Below are positions 9,046-17,375 of a stretch of DNA of 64,000 bases, one piece after another. The notes beneath the pieces are model-generated. The model had not been told where the DNA came from. It did not search any database and saw only the letters and a program-made list of their open reading frames with translations. The translations under genes and the position numbers were made by a program. Position 1 is the stretch's first letter. Each line of letters starts with the position of its first letter. This DNA is from Streptomyces sp. DG1A-41 (GTDB taxonomy: Bacteria; Actinomycetota; Actinomycetes; Streptomycetales; Streptomycetaceae), in NCBI RefSeq assembly GCF_037055355.1, contig NZ_CP146350.1, positions 3,619,001 through 3,683,000 of the forward strand. Reading direction: 5' to 3'.

Positions 9046-10428
9046 ATGGGCGCACACATCGAGGCAGAAGAGGCACGCGACTCCGGCGCTTGGCGGGCGG
9101 CCCGGCGGGCCGAGGCGGTACGGGCCGCCGTGGAGCAGGGGCTGCTCGGGCCCGACAGCCCCATCGTCGGGCTGCTGGACGTCACCGGCATCCGGGAGTC
9201 GGCGGCGGAGCTGCGGGCGGCGTTCGACGCGGTCGTGGCGCCGGGCACGCCCGTGCTGCACGCCTTCGCGGTGAAGGCGACCCCGCTGGTGCCGGTGCTG
9301 CGGCTGCTGCGCGAGGAGGGCATCGGCGCGGAGGTGGCGAGCCCGGGCGAGCTGGCGCTGGCACGGGCGGCTGGGCTGGGCCCGGAGATGACGGTGCTGG
9401 ACTCGCCGGCCAAGACGCCCGGGGAACTGCGCGAGGCGCTGGCGCTGGGCATCGCCGTCAACGCGGACAATCCGCAGGAGCTGGACCGCATCGACGGCCT
9501 GATGCGGTCCGCCGCCAGCCGCTCCCCACTCGGGATACGGGTGAATCCGCAGATCGGCGGGGGTTCCATCGCAGCGACGTCCACGGCCACGGCCACCTCG
9601 AAGTTCGGGGTGGCGCTGCGCGACGAGGGCGCCCGGGAGTGGGTCGTACGGGCGTATCTGGACCGGCCGTGGTTGACCCGGCTGCACGCGCACACCGGAT
9701 CCCAGGGGGTCCCGCTGTCCCTGATGGCGCGGGGCGTGGCGGAGACGTACGAGCTGGCGGAGGAGATCAACCGGCGGACCGGGCGGCGGCAGGTCGACAC
9801 GCTCGACATCGGCGGCGGGCTGCCGGTGAACTTCGCCTCGGACGCGACGACGCCGACGTACGCGCAGTACGCGCGGACACTGGCCGAGGAGGTGCCGGGG
9901 CTGTTCGGGGGGCGGTACGGACTGGTGACGGAGTTCGGGCGGTCACTGCTGACGAAGCACGGGACGGTCGTGGCGCGGGTCGAGTACGCCAAGAGCGCGG
10001 GCGGCCTGCCGGTGGCGGTCACGCACGCGGGCGTGCAGGTCGCGACGCGGACGGTGTACGCGCCGGGGGTCTGGCCGCTGAGGATCGCCGCGTACGACTC
10101 CAAGGGGCACCCGAAGGAGGGTCCGGCCGTGGTGCAGGACGTGGCCGGACCGGCGTGCTTCTCGGGCGACCTGCTGGCCGAGGGGTGTGCGCTGCCGTTG
10201 CTGGAGCAGGGGGACTTCGCGGCGGCGCTGGATACGGGGGCGTACTACTTCGCGCACCACTATGCGTACAACTCGCTTGTCCGGCCCGCGATTTACGGGT
10301 TCGGGCCGGGTCGGGAAGAGGGCGTCGCCTTCGCGGTGGTGCGCGAGGCGCAGACCGTCGAGGAGGTCGTGGCGGAGTCCGGAGGGGCGCAGGTCGATGC
10401 GCTGCTGGGCGACGCGTGGCCTTCGTAG
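9046..10428 (+). CDS. Fold-type III PLP-dependent decarboxylase (LysA/ornithine-decarboxylase family), substrate unknown
   Basis: This 460-residue protein has the alanine-racemase-like TIM barrel followed by a beta domain. The PLP lysine is K77 in LHAFAVKATP. The phosphate and ring contacts are HTGSQG and DIGGGLPVNF, with EFGRSLLTKHG after them. CFSGDLLAEG and the GAYYFAHHYAYNS block correspond to the C-terminal substrate-binding Cys/Asp and Tyr of this superfamily. It is probably not the biosynthetic diaminopimelate decarboxylase, because the motifs diverge (CFSGD rather than CESSD) and there is no lysine-pathway neighbour. No clear ribosome-binding site precedes the ATG at 9046, so the start is uncertain and the message may be leaderless. 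Confidence 0.75.
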   Translation: MGAHIEAEEARDSGAWRAARRAEAVRAAVEQGLLGPDSPIVGLLDVTGIRESAAELRAAFDAVVAPGTPVLHAFAVKATPLVPVLRLLREEGIGAEVASPGELALARAAGLGPEMTVLDSPAKTPGELREALALGIAVNADNPQELDRIDGLMRSAASRSPLGIRVNPQIGGGSIAATSTATATSKFGVALRDEGAREWVVRAYLDRPWLTRLHAHTGSQGVPLSLMARGVAETYELAEEINRRTGRRQVDTLDIGGGLPVNFASDATTPTYAQYARTLAEEVPGLFGGRYGLVTEFGRSLLTKHGTVVARVEYAKSAGGLPVAVTHAGVQVATRTVYAPGVWPLRIAAYDSKGHPKEGPAVVQDVAGPACFSGDLLAEGCALPLLEQGDFAAALDTGAYYFAHHYAYNSLVRPAIYGFGPGREEGVAFAVVREAQTVEEVVAESGGAQVDALLGDAWPS

Positions 10429-10432
10429 CACC

Positions 10433-10492
10433 CGGTTGTTGCTGGTCGCGCCCGCGCGGCGGAGCCGCGGATAGGCACAGCCCCGCGCCCCT
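10433..10492 (-). repeat. Streptomyces intergenic palindromic element, copy A
   Basis: Read on the minus strand, the core GGGGCGCGGGGCTGT is followed after a few bases by GCGGCTCCGCCGCGCGGGC. The same arrangement occurs in direct orientation at 23785-23830. It lies five bases after a stop codon and can fold into a GC-rich hairpin. Confidence 0.7.
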
Positions 10493-10514
10493 GAGTCCGT
10501 CTTCCCCTGCCCGC

Positions 10515-11099
10515 TTACACGAGCGCCGGGGTTTTCCTTCGCGCCCCGCCCGGTGCCGCGTCGCCCGCCGCGATGCCCGTGCTGCGGTACGCCTTGACCC
10601 GCTTGCCCGCGGGGCCGCCCGCGCCCCCGCGCAGCCAGTCCACCCGCACCCACAGCAACACCTCGTCCGCGCGCTCACGGCGGCCGAGCCACGCGGACTT
10701 CAGCCACAGGCCCGCGCCGCAGCCGGCCAGGAGCAGGCCGGCCGCGGCGGGTACGGCGAAGGCGCTGCCCAGGGCGGCGAGGAAGGCGAGCAGGAGCCAC
10801 CAGCGGTGGGCGCGGCGCCAGTTGCGCGCGGTCACCGCGCGGTCCTGGAGTACGTCGTGCTTGCCGGCGCGGGCCGCGGACGCGGCCAGGGCGACGTACC
10901 GCTTGCGGCGTCCGTACGCCACGACGGCCGTCGCCAGGACGAACAGCGCCGCGCCGGCCAGGACGCCGATCCGGCGCCCGGTCAGCCCCGGCACCAGCAG
11001 GCCGATGCCGGCCGCGAACACACCCAGCCACCACAAGGGTGCCGCTCCCGCTCGTACGACGACGGCGACCCGAGCCAGCCCATGTCCTCCGCGCGTCAC
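10515..11099 (-). CDS. Integral membrane protein of unknown function
   Basis: This protein of 194 residues has about four membrane segments: around PLWWLGVFAAGIGLLVPG, then IGVLAGAALFVLATAVVAYG, then a long hydrophobic stretch WWLLLAFLAALGSAFAVPAA running into GLLLAGCGAGLWL. The loops and C-terminus are strongly basic (RRERADE, AGKRVKAYR), as for a cytoplasmic tail. The start chosen is the GTG at 11099, because GGAGG lies six bases upstream. A longer version from the GTG at 11153 has no ribosome-binding site. No family is recognised and no functional motif is seen. Confidence 0.7.
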   Translation of the reverse strand: MTRGGHGLARVAVVVRAGAAPLWWLGVFAAGIGLLVPGLTGRRIGVLAGAALFVLATAVVAYGRRKRYVALAASAARAGKHDVLQDRAVTARNWRRAHRWWLLLAFLAALGSAFAVPAAAGLLLAGCGAGLWLKSAWLGRRERADEVLLWVRVDWLRGGAGGPAGKRVKAYRSTGIAAGDAAPGGARRKTPALV

Positions 11100-11201
11100 G
11101 TTCAGCCTCCGTTCAGTCTCCGAAGCGTCTGAAGGGCGTTTCAGGAGAGGCACATTAGCGACACAACGTGAGACGAGTCTGAGAAGCCGCCGTACGTGCC
11201 G

Positions 11202-12044
11202 TCAGTCGACGAACAGCCCCCGCGCCGCCGCCTGCACGTCGAACTCCTCCAGGCGGGACTGGGCCTCCGGCAGGTCGTCGCACATCGCCTCCAGCAGGAC
11301 CCGGCCGAGCAGCATCGGGGCGCAGGCCGTGTCGAAGGCGAGGCCGGTGCCGACGGCGGCGGGGAGCAGCAGGTCGGACACCTTGGCCACCGGCGCGAAG
11401 GCGGAGTCGGCGACCGTGACGACGGTCAGCCCGGTCTGTCTGGCGTAGTCGAGGGTGTCGACGACCTCGCGGGGGTGCCGGGGCAGCGCGAAGCACAGCA
11501 GTGCGGTCGCGCCGGCCCGGACGGCGGCGTCGATGCGGTCGTGCAGCATCGTGCCGCCCTCGTTGAGGAGCCGCACGTCGGGGTGGACCTTGGCGGCGAA
11601 GTAGGCGAAGCCGTGCGCCTGGGCGGCTGCCGCCCGCAGTCCGAGGACGGGGAGGGGGCGGGAGGCCGCGAGGAGACGCCCCGCCCGCCGCACGGGCCGG
11701 GGGTCGGCCAGGGCCTCCGCCAGGTGCCGCAGGTTCTCGATCTCGGCCTCGACGGCCTGCTGGTACTCGTTGGAGGACCCGGCGTCCGCGGCGGGTTCGG
11801 CGGGGGCGACCTCGCGCAGGTGGCGGCGCAGGGCCGGGTAGCCGTCGAAGCCGAGGGCGACGGCGAAGCGGGTCACGGACGGCTGGCTGACCCCGGCCAG
11901 CTCGGCGAGCTCCACGCTCGACAGGAACGGCACGTCGGCGGCGCGCCGCACCATGCTGTGCGCGATGCGCCGCTGGGTCGGCGTCAGCCGGTGGCCCTCG
12001 AAGAGCGCCTGCAACCGCGCGGCAGGGCTGTCGGTCACGCTCAT
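11202..12044 (-). CDS. MurR/RpiR-family transcriptional regulator with SIS domain
   Basis: This 280-residue regulator has an N-terminal winged HTH_6 domain (RIAHSMVRRAADVPFLSSVE then LAGVSQPSVTRFAVALGF, residues 25-70) and a C-terminal SIS sugar-isomerase fold (about residues 120-265). Regulators of this type bind phosphosugars or related effectors through SIS and usually control sugar or amino-sugar catabolic genes, often their own gene too. A perfect inverted repeat lies 37-56 bases upstream of its start, a likely operator. GAGGGGGAG supplies the ribosome-binding site. The closest carbohydrate gene is the alpha-galactosidase about 1 kb upstream on the other strand, but no direct link is shown. 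Confidence 0.85.
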   Translation of the reverse strand: MSVTDSPAARLQALFEGHRLTPTQRRIAHSMVRRAADVPFLSSVELAELAGVSQPSVTRFAVALGFDGYPALRRHLREVAPAEPAADAGSSNEYQQAVEAEIENLRHLAEALADPRPVRRAGRLLAASRPLPVLGLRAAAAQAHGFAYFAAKVHPDVRLLNEGGTMLHDRIDAAVRAGATALLCFALPRHPREVVDTLDYARQTGLTVVTVADSAFAPVAKVSDLLLPAAVGTGLAFDTACAPMLLGRVLLEAMCDDLPEAQSRLEEFDVQAAARGLFVD

Positions 12045-12080
12045 GACGTGCTCCCCCTCGCCTATTCAGTAGCTGAGGAT

Positions 12081-12100
12081 TCTGCATAAGCATATGCAGA
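12081..12100. promoter_or_regulatory. Perfect inverted repeat upstream of the RpiR-family regulator
   Basis: TCTGCATA and TATGCAGA flank a four-base AGCA centre. The site is AT-rich in a GC-rich genome, close to the start of an RpiR regulator, and of the size expected for a dimeric helix-turn-helix protein. Autoregulation is inferred. Confidence 0.6.
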
Positions 12101-12620
12101 CCAGACCGGCAAGCGGGACCGGCGAGGCCGCCCCCCGCTGAGTGCGGAGGCCTGAAATGGGCGCGTGAACCTCAAAGTGATAGTGCACTGAGTGAACCGT
12201 GTCCACCGGCGGAGGTCGCCAACCTGATGGGAAACCCTGGTCTCAGCGGTTGCCCGTGGTTCGCGTGAGCCAGGCACCGTCGGCGCGGGTCAGCTCGTCA
12301 CGCGGAAGGCATGGGCGGCCATCTCGGCTGGGCAGGCGAACAGCACGTCGGGGCAGATCTTGCGGAGACTGTGCGGCCCGGCCACACGGCGGCTCGAAAG
12401 GCTAGCCGCAGCGACATCGCCGCACTGCGAGCGGGGCGAGGGCGGACGCCGGATCCGCCCTTCCCGAAAGACAGGGACCACCGCCTCACGATCGGCCACA
12501 AGCAACCGACCCGGGCAGCCGGACCTCGGCCGAACGGCGGATTGCGAAGGCGTGCGACGGCCGGGCAGAGTCCAGCGGCTCGTTCAGTCACACAAAACTC
12601 AACGAGAAACGACAAAACCA
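12101..12620. other. About 520 bases with no supported gene
   Basis: Several open frames cross this stretch on both strands, but none has a ribosome-binding site, a recognisable domain or consistent codon bias. Around 12290-12380 the minus strand reads a short plausible stretch (KICPDVLFACPAEM) that stops abruptly and could be the relic of a lost gene. This cannot be confirmed by reading. Confidence 0.4.
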
Positions 12621-12649
12621 TTGACCTGTTCCTGTCTCACCTCTACTTT
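12621..12649 (+). promoter_or_regulatory. Sigma-70-type promoter upstream of the glycosidase genes
   Basis: TTGACC and TACTTT are separated by exactly 17 bases, close to the HrdB consensus. A perfect palindrome CGACCGGTCG follows at 12675-12684, in the expected early leader, and resembles a LacI-type operator core. The promoter would serve the broken glycosidase gene at 12780 and perhaps the alpha-galactosidase at 13111. Confidence 0.55.
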
Positions 12650-12779
12650 TCTGACCGATTCACTGCACCTAGTTCGACCGGTCGGACAAGCAGTGCCAGT
12701 GGCCCCGCACTCAGCCCCTCAGGCCTGCTCTCTCTCCTGAGCGCTTTCTCCCCTTCCGCACGTCCTCGTTGGAGAGTCG

Positions 12780-13014
12780 ATGAGCACAAGCCCCCGGCCG
12801 GACTCCCAGCCGTCGCGCCGACGCTTCCTCGGCATGACCTCCGGAGCTGGCCGACCGCTCTTACCGCCCACATGAGTCGGTCAACTACACCTGGCCGTCC
12901 AGATCACTCAACTTCCCGACCTGTTACCTCAGGCACTCGATCTACGCCCGGCGCATAGCCCCGACTCCCGCCGCCAGCGACCGCGCGAACGCCGCTTTCT
13001 CCAGCGTCGACTGA
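12780..13014 (+). pseudogene. Internally deleted remnant of a Tat-exported glycosidase with an AbfB (CBM42)-like end
   Basis: The remnant opens with a good ribosome-binding site (GGAG) and ATG. A twin-arginine signal start follows, SRRRFLGMTSGAG at residues 12-24, and then the frame stops after 31 codons. In a different frame, about 12872-13014 reads SVNYTWPSRSLNF, then CYLRHSIYARRI and DRANAAF, ending at a natural TGA. This resembles the repeat of AbfB/CBM42 arabinose-binding domains (typically SFRSVNYP, YLRH, RLDP, DATF). The 5' and 3' ends of one secreted glycoside hydrolase thus appear to be joined after loss of the catalytic middle. A TTA codon occurs just before the premature stop. The CBM42 assignment is from motif memory only. 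Confidence 0.6.
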
Positions 13015-13110
13015 CGCCCTGTGGCTGACCGCGGCACCCCAGGCCCATCGCCCTGGCGCGGTCAGCGACCTTTATCCCCTTTCCTCCCTTTCCTCCCCTT
13101 GGAGAGCCGT

Positions 13111-15111
13111 ATGTCCCGCACAGCTCTACACAGATGGGCCAGACGCGTAACCATCCAGGTCCTCACCGCCGGACTCGCCGTCGCCGGTCTGGCGAGCCTC
13201 GACCGGCAGGAGCCGTCGGCGCCCCTGGCCGTCGAACCGACCGCCGTCAGCACCAGCCAGATCGACGTCACCCCGCCGCCGATGGGCTGGGCGTCCTGGA
13301 ACAGCTTCGCCAGCAGCATCGACCACACCGTCATCAAGCAGCAGGCAGACGCCCTGGTCTCCTCCGGCATGGCGGACGCCGGCTACGAGTACGTCAACCT
13401 CGACGACGGCTGGTGGCAGGGCGACCGCGACGCCAACGGCAACATCGTCGTCGACGAGACCCTGTGGCCCGGCGGCATGAAGGCCATCGCCGACTACATC
13501 CACAGCAAGGGCCTGAAGGCCGGCATCTACACCGACGCCGGCAAGCAGGGCTGCGGCTACTACTACCCCACCACCCGCCCCGCCGCGCCCAACACCGGCA
13601 TGGAGGGTCACTACCAGCAGGACCTGGAGACCTTCCAGCGCTGGGGCTTCGACTACGTCAAGATCGACTGGTGCGGCGGCCAGAAGGAGGGCCTCGACCA
13701 GGAGAAGACGTACAAGGCCATCACCGCCGCCAACGAGGCCGCCACCGCCGTCACCGGGCACAAGCTCGTGCTGTCCTTCTGCGAGTGGGGCACCGGACTG
13801 CCCTGGAACTGGGCCACCGGCTACGGCGACCTGTGGCGCACCAGCACCGATGTCATCTTCTGGGGCCAGACCGCCAACACCGCCAAGATGCTCGCCAACT
13901 TCGACAAGGGGCTGCACCCCGCGGCCCAGCACACCGGCTACTACAACGACCCCGACATGCTGATGGTCGGGATGAACGGCCTGAGTGACGCTCAGAACCG
14001 GCTGCACATGAGCCTGTGGGCCATCTCCGGCGCCCCGCTGCTGGCCGGCAACAACGTGGCCACGATGAGCACCGCCACCCGCGACATCCTCACCAACTCC
14101 AAGGTCATCGCCATCGACCAGGACCCCAGGGGCCTTCAGGGCGTCAAGGTCGCCGAGGACACCCGCAACCTCCAGGTGTACAGCAAGGTCCTCTCAGGCA
14201 AGGGCAAGCGCGCGGTGCTCCTGCTCAACCGCACCGGCTCCGCCGCGGACATGACCGTCCGCTGGGCCGACCTCGGTCTGACCGATGCCTCGGCGTCCGT
14301 CCGCAACGTGTGGACCGGCACCAAGACGAAGTACCACACCACGAGTTACTCCACCACCGTCCCGGCGAACGACGCCGTGCTGCTGACGGTCTCCGGCACC
14401 GAGGCGTCCGGCACGACCTACGAGGACACCACCACCGCCACCACACCGACCTTCACCGGCGTCACAACCGCCTCCGCCGGCACCAAGCTGGTCGACATCA
14501 CCTACGCCAACGGCGCCACCACCGCCAGCAAGGCCACCATCCAGGTCAACGGGCAGTACAAGTCCGTCGTGGCCTTCCCGCCGACGGGCTCGGCGACCAC
14601 CTACCGGACCGTGTCCGTGCTCGCCCACCTGGGCAAGGGCGACAACACCGTGCGCTTCGCAGCCGTCTCGGGCAGCACAGCCCCCGACATCGACGCCATC
14701 CGGGTCCAGGGGATCCCCGGCACCGACGGCGTCGCCCTCGTGGGCACCGCCTCCAACCGCTGCGTCGACATCGGCAACAACACCATCACCAACGCCACCC
14801 AGGCGCAGATCTGGGACTGCGCCGGCGGGCGCAACCAGACCTTCACCCAGACGTCACGCGGCGAGCTGGTCGTCTACGGCAACAAGTGCCTGGACGCCGA
14901 CAACAACGGCACCACCAACGGAACCAAGGTCATCATCTGGGACTGCAACAACGGCACCAACCAGAAGTGGACCGCCAACTCCGACGGCACCCTCACCAAC
15001 AACCTGTCCGGCCTCTGCCTGGACGTATCGGGCGCGGCGACCGCCAACGGCAGCAAGCTGCTCCTGTGGACCTGCAACGGCCAGAACAACCAGAAGTGGA
15101 CCCTCACCTGA
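13111..15111 (+). CDS. Secreted GH27 alpha-galactosidase with C-terminal carbohydrate-binding domains
   Basis: This exported enzyme of 666 residues should release terminal alpha-D-galactose from plant oligosaccharides and galactomannans. After a signal peptide (about residues 1-30) comes the GH27 barrel from PPMGWASWNSF. The nucleophile is Asp186 in YVKIDWCGG, and the acid/base is Asp247 in WRTSTD; NDPDMLMVG is also typical. A beta domain ends near residue 430. A CBM35-like module with DIDAIRVQG follows, then a ricin-type CBM13 trefoil with repeated QIWDC, IIWDC and LLWTC/QKWT motifs. ATG 13111 is chosen for its GGAG site; an upstream in-frame GTG has none. A beta-L-arabinopyranosidase activity is the main alternative within GH27. 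Confidence 0.93.
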   Translation: MSRTALHRWARRVTIQVLTAGLAVAGLASLDRQEPSAPLAVEPTAVSTSQIDVTPPPMGWASWNSFASSIDHTVIKQQADALVSSGMADAGYEYVNLDDGWWQGDRDANGNIVVDETLWPGGMKAIADYIHSKGLKAGIYTDAGKQGCGYYYPTTRPAAPNTGMEGHYQQDLETFQRWGFDYVKIDWCGGQKEGLDQEKTYKAITAANEAATAVTGHKLVLSFCEWGTGLPWNWATGYGDLWRTSTDVIFWGQTANTAKMLANFDKGLHPAAQHTGYYNDPDMLMVGMNGLSDAQNRLHMSLWAISGAPLLAGNNVATMSTATRDILTNSKVIAIDQDPRGLQGVKVAEDTRNLQVYSKVLSGKGKRAVLLLNRTGSAADMTVRWADLGLTDASASVRNVWTGTKTKYHTTSYSTTVPANDAVLLTVSGTEASGTTYEDTTTATTPTFTGVTTASAGTKLVDITYANGATTASKATIQVNGQYKSVVAFPPTGSATTYRTVSVLAHLGKGDNTVRFAAVSGSTAPDIDAIRVQGIPGTDGVALVGTASNRCVDIGNNTITNATQAQIWDCAGGRNQTFTQTSRGELVVYGNKCLDADNNGTTNGTKVIIWDCNNGTNQKWTANSDGTLTNNLSGLCLDVSGAATANGSKLLLWTCNGQNNQKWTLT

Positions 15112-15156
15112 CCTGACGCCGCCACGGTGTGACGTCACCGTGCCGATCACGAACCC

Positions 15157-15190
15157 GATCCCGGCAACCGAACCTCCGGTTGCCGGGATC
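15157..15190. terminator. Terminator after the alpha-galactosidase gene
   Basis: A 14-base-pair perfect stem (GATCCCGGCAACCG and complement) with a six-base loop is followed by TCTTT. A smaller hairpin, CACGGTG/CACCGTG, precedes it at 15124-15142. It separates the convergent GH27 and ABC exporter genes. Confidence 0.8.
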
Positions 15191-15199
15191 TCTTTAAGG

Positions 15200-17125
15200 T
15201 CAGATCCCTCCCCGCCAGGACACCTCGTCACGGAAGAGGGGACGGCCGTCGGGCAGTGCGGTGGGGGCTTCCTGGACTGTGTGCGCGAACAACGGCATCC
15301 GCAGCTCCCCCGTGTCCGTCACCACGCTGTTCTGCGAGCGGTGCAGCCGTGCGTATGCCCCGCCCCACGCCAGCAGTTCGTCGTGGCGCCCCGTCTCCAC
15401 GATGCGGCCGCGGTCGACGACGAGGATGCGGTCGGCGTCGGGGGCGAGGTTGAGATCGTGGGTGATCATGATGGTCGTACGGCCGGCCATGAGTCGGCGC
15501 AGGGGCTTGACGACCCGGCGGGCGGCCATCGCGTCCAGGCCGGTCGTCGGCTCGTCGAGGACCAGGACCGGGGAGTCGCGCAGGATGGCGCGGGCGATGG
15601 CGAGGCGTTGCAGCTGGCCGCCGGACAGGCGGGCCGAGTTGGGGTCGACCTTCGTGTCGTATCCCTCGGGCAGCCGCATGATGAACTCGTGCGCGTCGGC
15701 CGCCTTCGCCGCCTCGATCAGGGCCTGATCGCTGGCGCCCGGACGGCCGCAGGCGATGTTCGCGCGGACGGTGTCGTGCAGGACGAGCGTCTCCTGAGGC
15801 AGCAGCGTCACGTACTCGCGCAGCCGCGCCAGCGGGAAGTGCCGCAGGGGTACGCCGTCCAGCAGGACGTCGCCCGCGTCGGAGTCGTAGAAGCGGAGCA
15901 GGAGCTTGGTGACGGTGGACTTGCCCGCGCCGCTGGGTCCGGTGACGATCACCAGCTCGCCCGGATGGACCGTGAAGGACAGCCCCTGCAGGGCCGGGGC
16001 GTCGGCGCCGGGGTAGCGGAAGGACACCTCCCGCACCTCGATCAGGCCGTCGGGGCGGCCGGTCTGCGCGGGATGCCGGGGGTCGGTCACCGCGGGCGGC
16101 ACGTCCAGGATCTCGATCAGCCGCTCGGCGCCGGCCGTGGCCGCCGTGACGGTCAGCCCCAGCTGGGCCAGGCCCCGCACCGGCGGATAGAGGTAGCCTA
16201 GGAAGGCGGCGAAGGCGAGGAGCTGGCCCAGCGTCATGCGGCCCGCGGAGATCTCCCAGGCACCGATGCCGATCACCGCCAGCACGCACACCGTCTCGAT
16301 GACCTGCACCAGTTGCTCGTACGCCTCGTTCAGGCGCGTGGAGCGCACGGAGGCGCGGAACCAGGCGTTCGCCTCCTCCCGAAGCCGCCGCCGCTCGGCG
16401 TCCCGGCGGTCGTAGGCCTGGGTGAGGACGATGTTGCCGAGCGACTCCTCCACGACGGAGGTGATCGCGCCGTCAGCGACCCGGCCCGCGCGCGAGACGT
16501 CCTTGATGGAGCCGGAGAAGCGGCGCGCCGCCAGCCAGAACAGGGGCGCGAGGACGAAGGTTGCGGCGGCCAGGTCCCAGCGCAGCCAGAAGGCGGCGGC
16601 CGCGTAGAAGAGGGCGCTGAAGACGGCCGAGGCCGCGCCCACCAGCCCGGACACGACCATCGTCTCGATGGCCTCGACGTCACTGGTCAGGCGGGACAGC
16701 AGGTCGCCCTGCCGGTGCCGTTGGAAGAAGTGCGGCGGCAACCGCTGTACGTGGTCGAAGACCTGCTCGCGCAGCCGTATCACGAAGCGCTCGGCCACCC
16801 ACGCGGCCAGGGAGTTCCCGGCGTACGCGACGGCCGCGCCGGCGATTGCCACGCCCAGCCACTTCACGGCCGGGCCCCAGAACGCGGACAGCGAGCCCTT
16901 CCGCAACGCGTTGTCGGTGAGGTCGCTGAAGACGAGGATGGCCTCGGTCTCTGCGAGTGCGGCGAGCACCGTGCACACCCAGACGACCACCAGCCACCGC
17001 CTGAGCCCCTTCGTCAGCGGCCAGAAGCGGCGGAAGGCGGCGCGAGCCGGAATGGTGGGGGTTTCCCCGTATTCGAATTCGTCGTCCTCGTCGCCGCCCG
17101 ACCAGGAATGCGCTTCTTCTTGCAC
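15200..17125 (-). CDS. ABC exporter, fused membrane and ATPase domains
   Basis: A half-transporter of 641 residues in the MsbA/LmrA-like exporter family. The N-terminus is very acidic (GGDEDDEFEYGE). The type I membrane domain with six helices covers about residues 35-320, and the nucleotide-binding domain about 340-590. Visible are Walker A GPSGAGKST, the Q loop, the signature LSGGQLQR, Walker B PVLVLDEPTTG and the H-loop ITHDLN. There is no C39 peptidase domain. The GTG start has GGAGGGG upstream. It lies 115 bases downstream of a small Lys/Pro-rich peptide gene with an intrinsic terminator between, an arrangement typical of a peptide and its exporter. The cargo is unproven; a drug or lipid is possible. 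Confidence 0.88.
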   Translation of the reverse strand: MQEEAHSWSGGDEDDEFEYGETPTIPARAAFRRFWPLTKGLRRWLVVVWVCTVLAALAETEAILVFSDLTDNALRKGSLSAFWGPAVKWLGVAIAGAAVAYAGNSLAAWVAERFVIRLREQVFDHVQRLPPHFFQRHRQGDLLSRLTSDVEAIETMVVSGLVGAASAVFSALFYAAAAFWLRWDLAAATFVLAPLFWLAARRFSGSIKDVSRAGRVADGAITSVVEESLGNIVLTQAYDRRDAERRRLREEANAWFRASVRSTRLNEAYEQLVQVIETVCVLAVIGIGAWEISAGRMTLGQLLAFAAFLGYLYPPVRGLAQLGLTVTAATAGAERLIEILDVPPAVTDPRHPAQTGRPDGLIEVREVSFRYPGADAPALQGLSFTVHPGELVIVTGPSGAGKSTVTKLLLRFYDSDAGDVLLDGVPLRHFPLARLREYVTLLPQETLVLHDTVRANIACGRPGASDQALIEAAKAADAHEFIMRLPEGYDTKVDPNSARLSGGQLQRLAIARAILRDSPVLVLDEPTTGLDAMAARRVVKPLRRLMAGRTTIMITHDLNLAPDADRILVVDRGRIVETGRHDELLAWGGAYARLHRSQNSVVTDTGELRMPLFAHTVQEAPTALPDGRPLFRDEVSWRGGI

Positions 17126-17200
17126 GACTATTCCCCTCCGCCCGCCTCCGGCAAGGACGCGACAGGTTCACGAAAAACGCGAGGCCCGATTTCACTGAAA

Positions 17201-17230
17201 AGAGGGCCGACGGAATTCCGTCGACCCTCT
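17201..17230 (-). terminator. Intrinsic terminator/attenuator between the small peptide gene and the ABC exporter
   Basis: On the minus strand a 13-base-pair stem (AGAGGGTCGACGG, one G-U pair) closes an AATT loop and is followed directly by TTTTC. A T-tailed hairpin is uncommon in this genus. Placed between a short upstream gene and the exporter, it would allow high peptide expression with limited readthrough into the transporter. Confidence 0.8.
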
Positions 17231-17240
17231 CACCGCTCAC

Positions 17241-17375
17241 TCAGTTGTCGCCGCCCGGGATGGGCTTGGGCGCCAGCGGCTTGGGGTGCTTCTTCTTGGG
17301 CTTCGGCTTCGGCTGGGGCGGCAGCTGCTTCAGCTTGGCCTTCGGGGGCAGCGGGGCGAGCTTCTTGAGGCTCAT
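17241..17375 (-). CDS. Lys/Pro-rich 44-residue peptide, candidate exported peptide
   Basis: A 45-codon frame with a textbook ribosome-binding site (AAGGAG, about six bases before ATG). The peptide starts MSLKKLAPLPPKAKLKQLPP, continues through a PKPKPKKKHPKP centre and ends PIPGGDN. About a third is Lys and a third Pro, with no Cys, Ser-rich or acidic segment. This gives a very basic, extended, probably polyproline-II chain. It has no ordinary Sec signal and no N-terminal double-glycine leader; a GG pair lies four residues from the end. The next gene on the strand is an ABC exporter, after an intrinsic terminator. A wall-binding, antimicrobial or signalling peptide are all possible; no family is recognised. 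Confidence 0.7.
   Translation of the reverse strand: MSLKKLAPLPPKAKLKQLPPQPKPKPKKKHPKPLAPKPIPGGDN

Noticed and set aside
12290..12505. Small minus-strand ORFs in the 12.2-12.7 kb gap
   Set aside because: No ribosome-binding site, no domain and frames that break; at best an unrecognisable relic.
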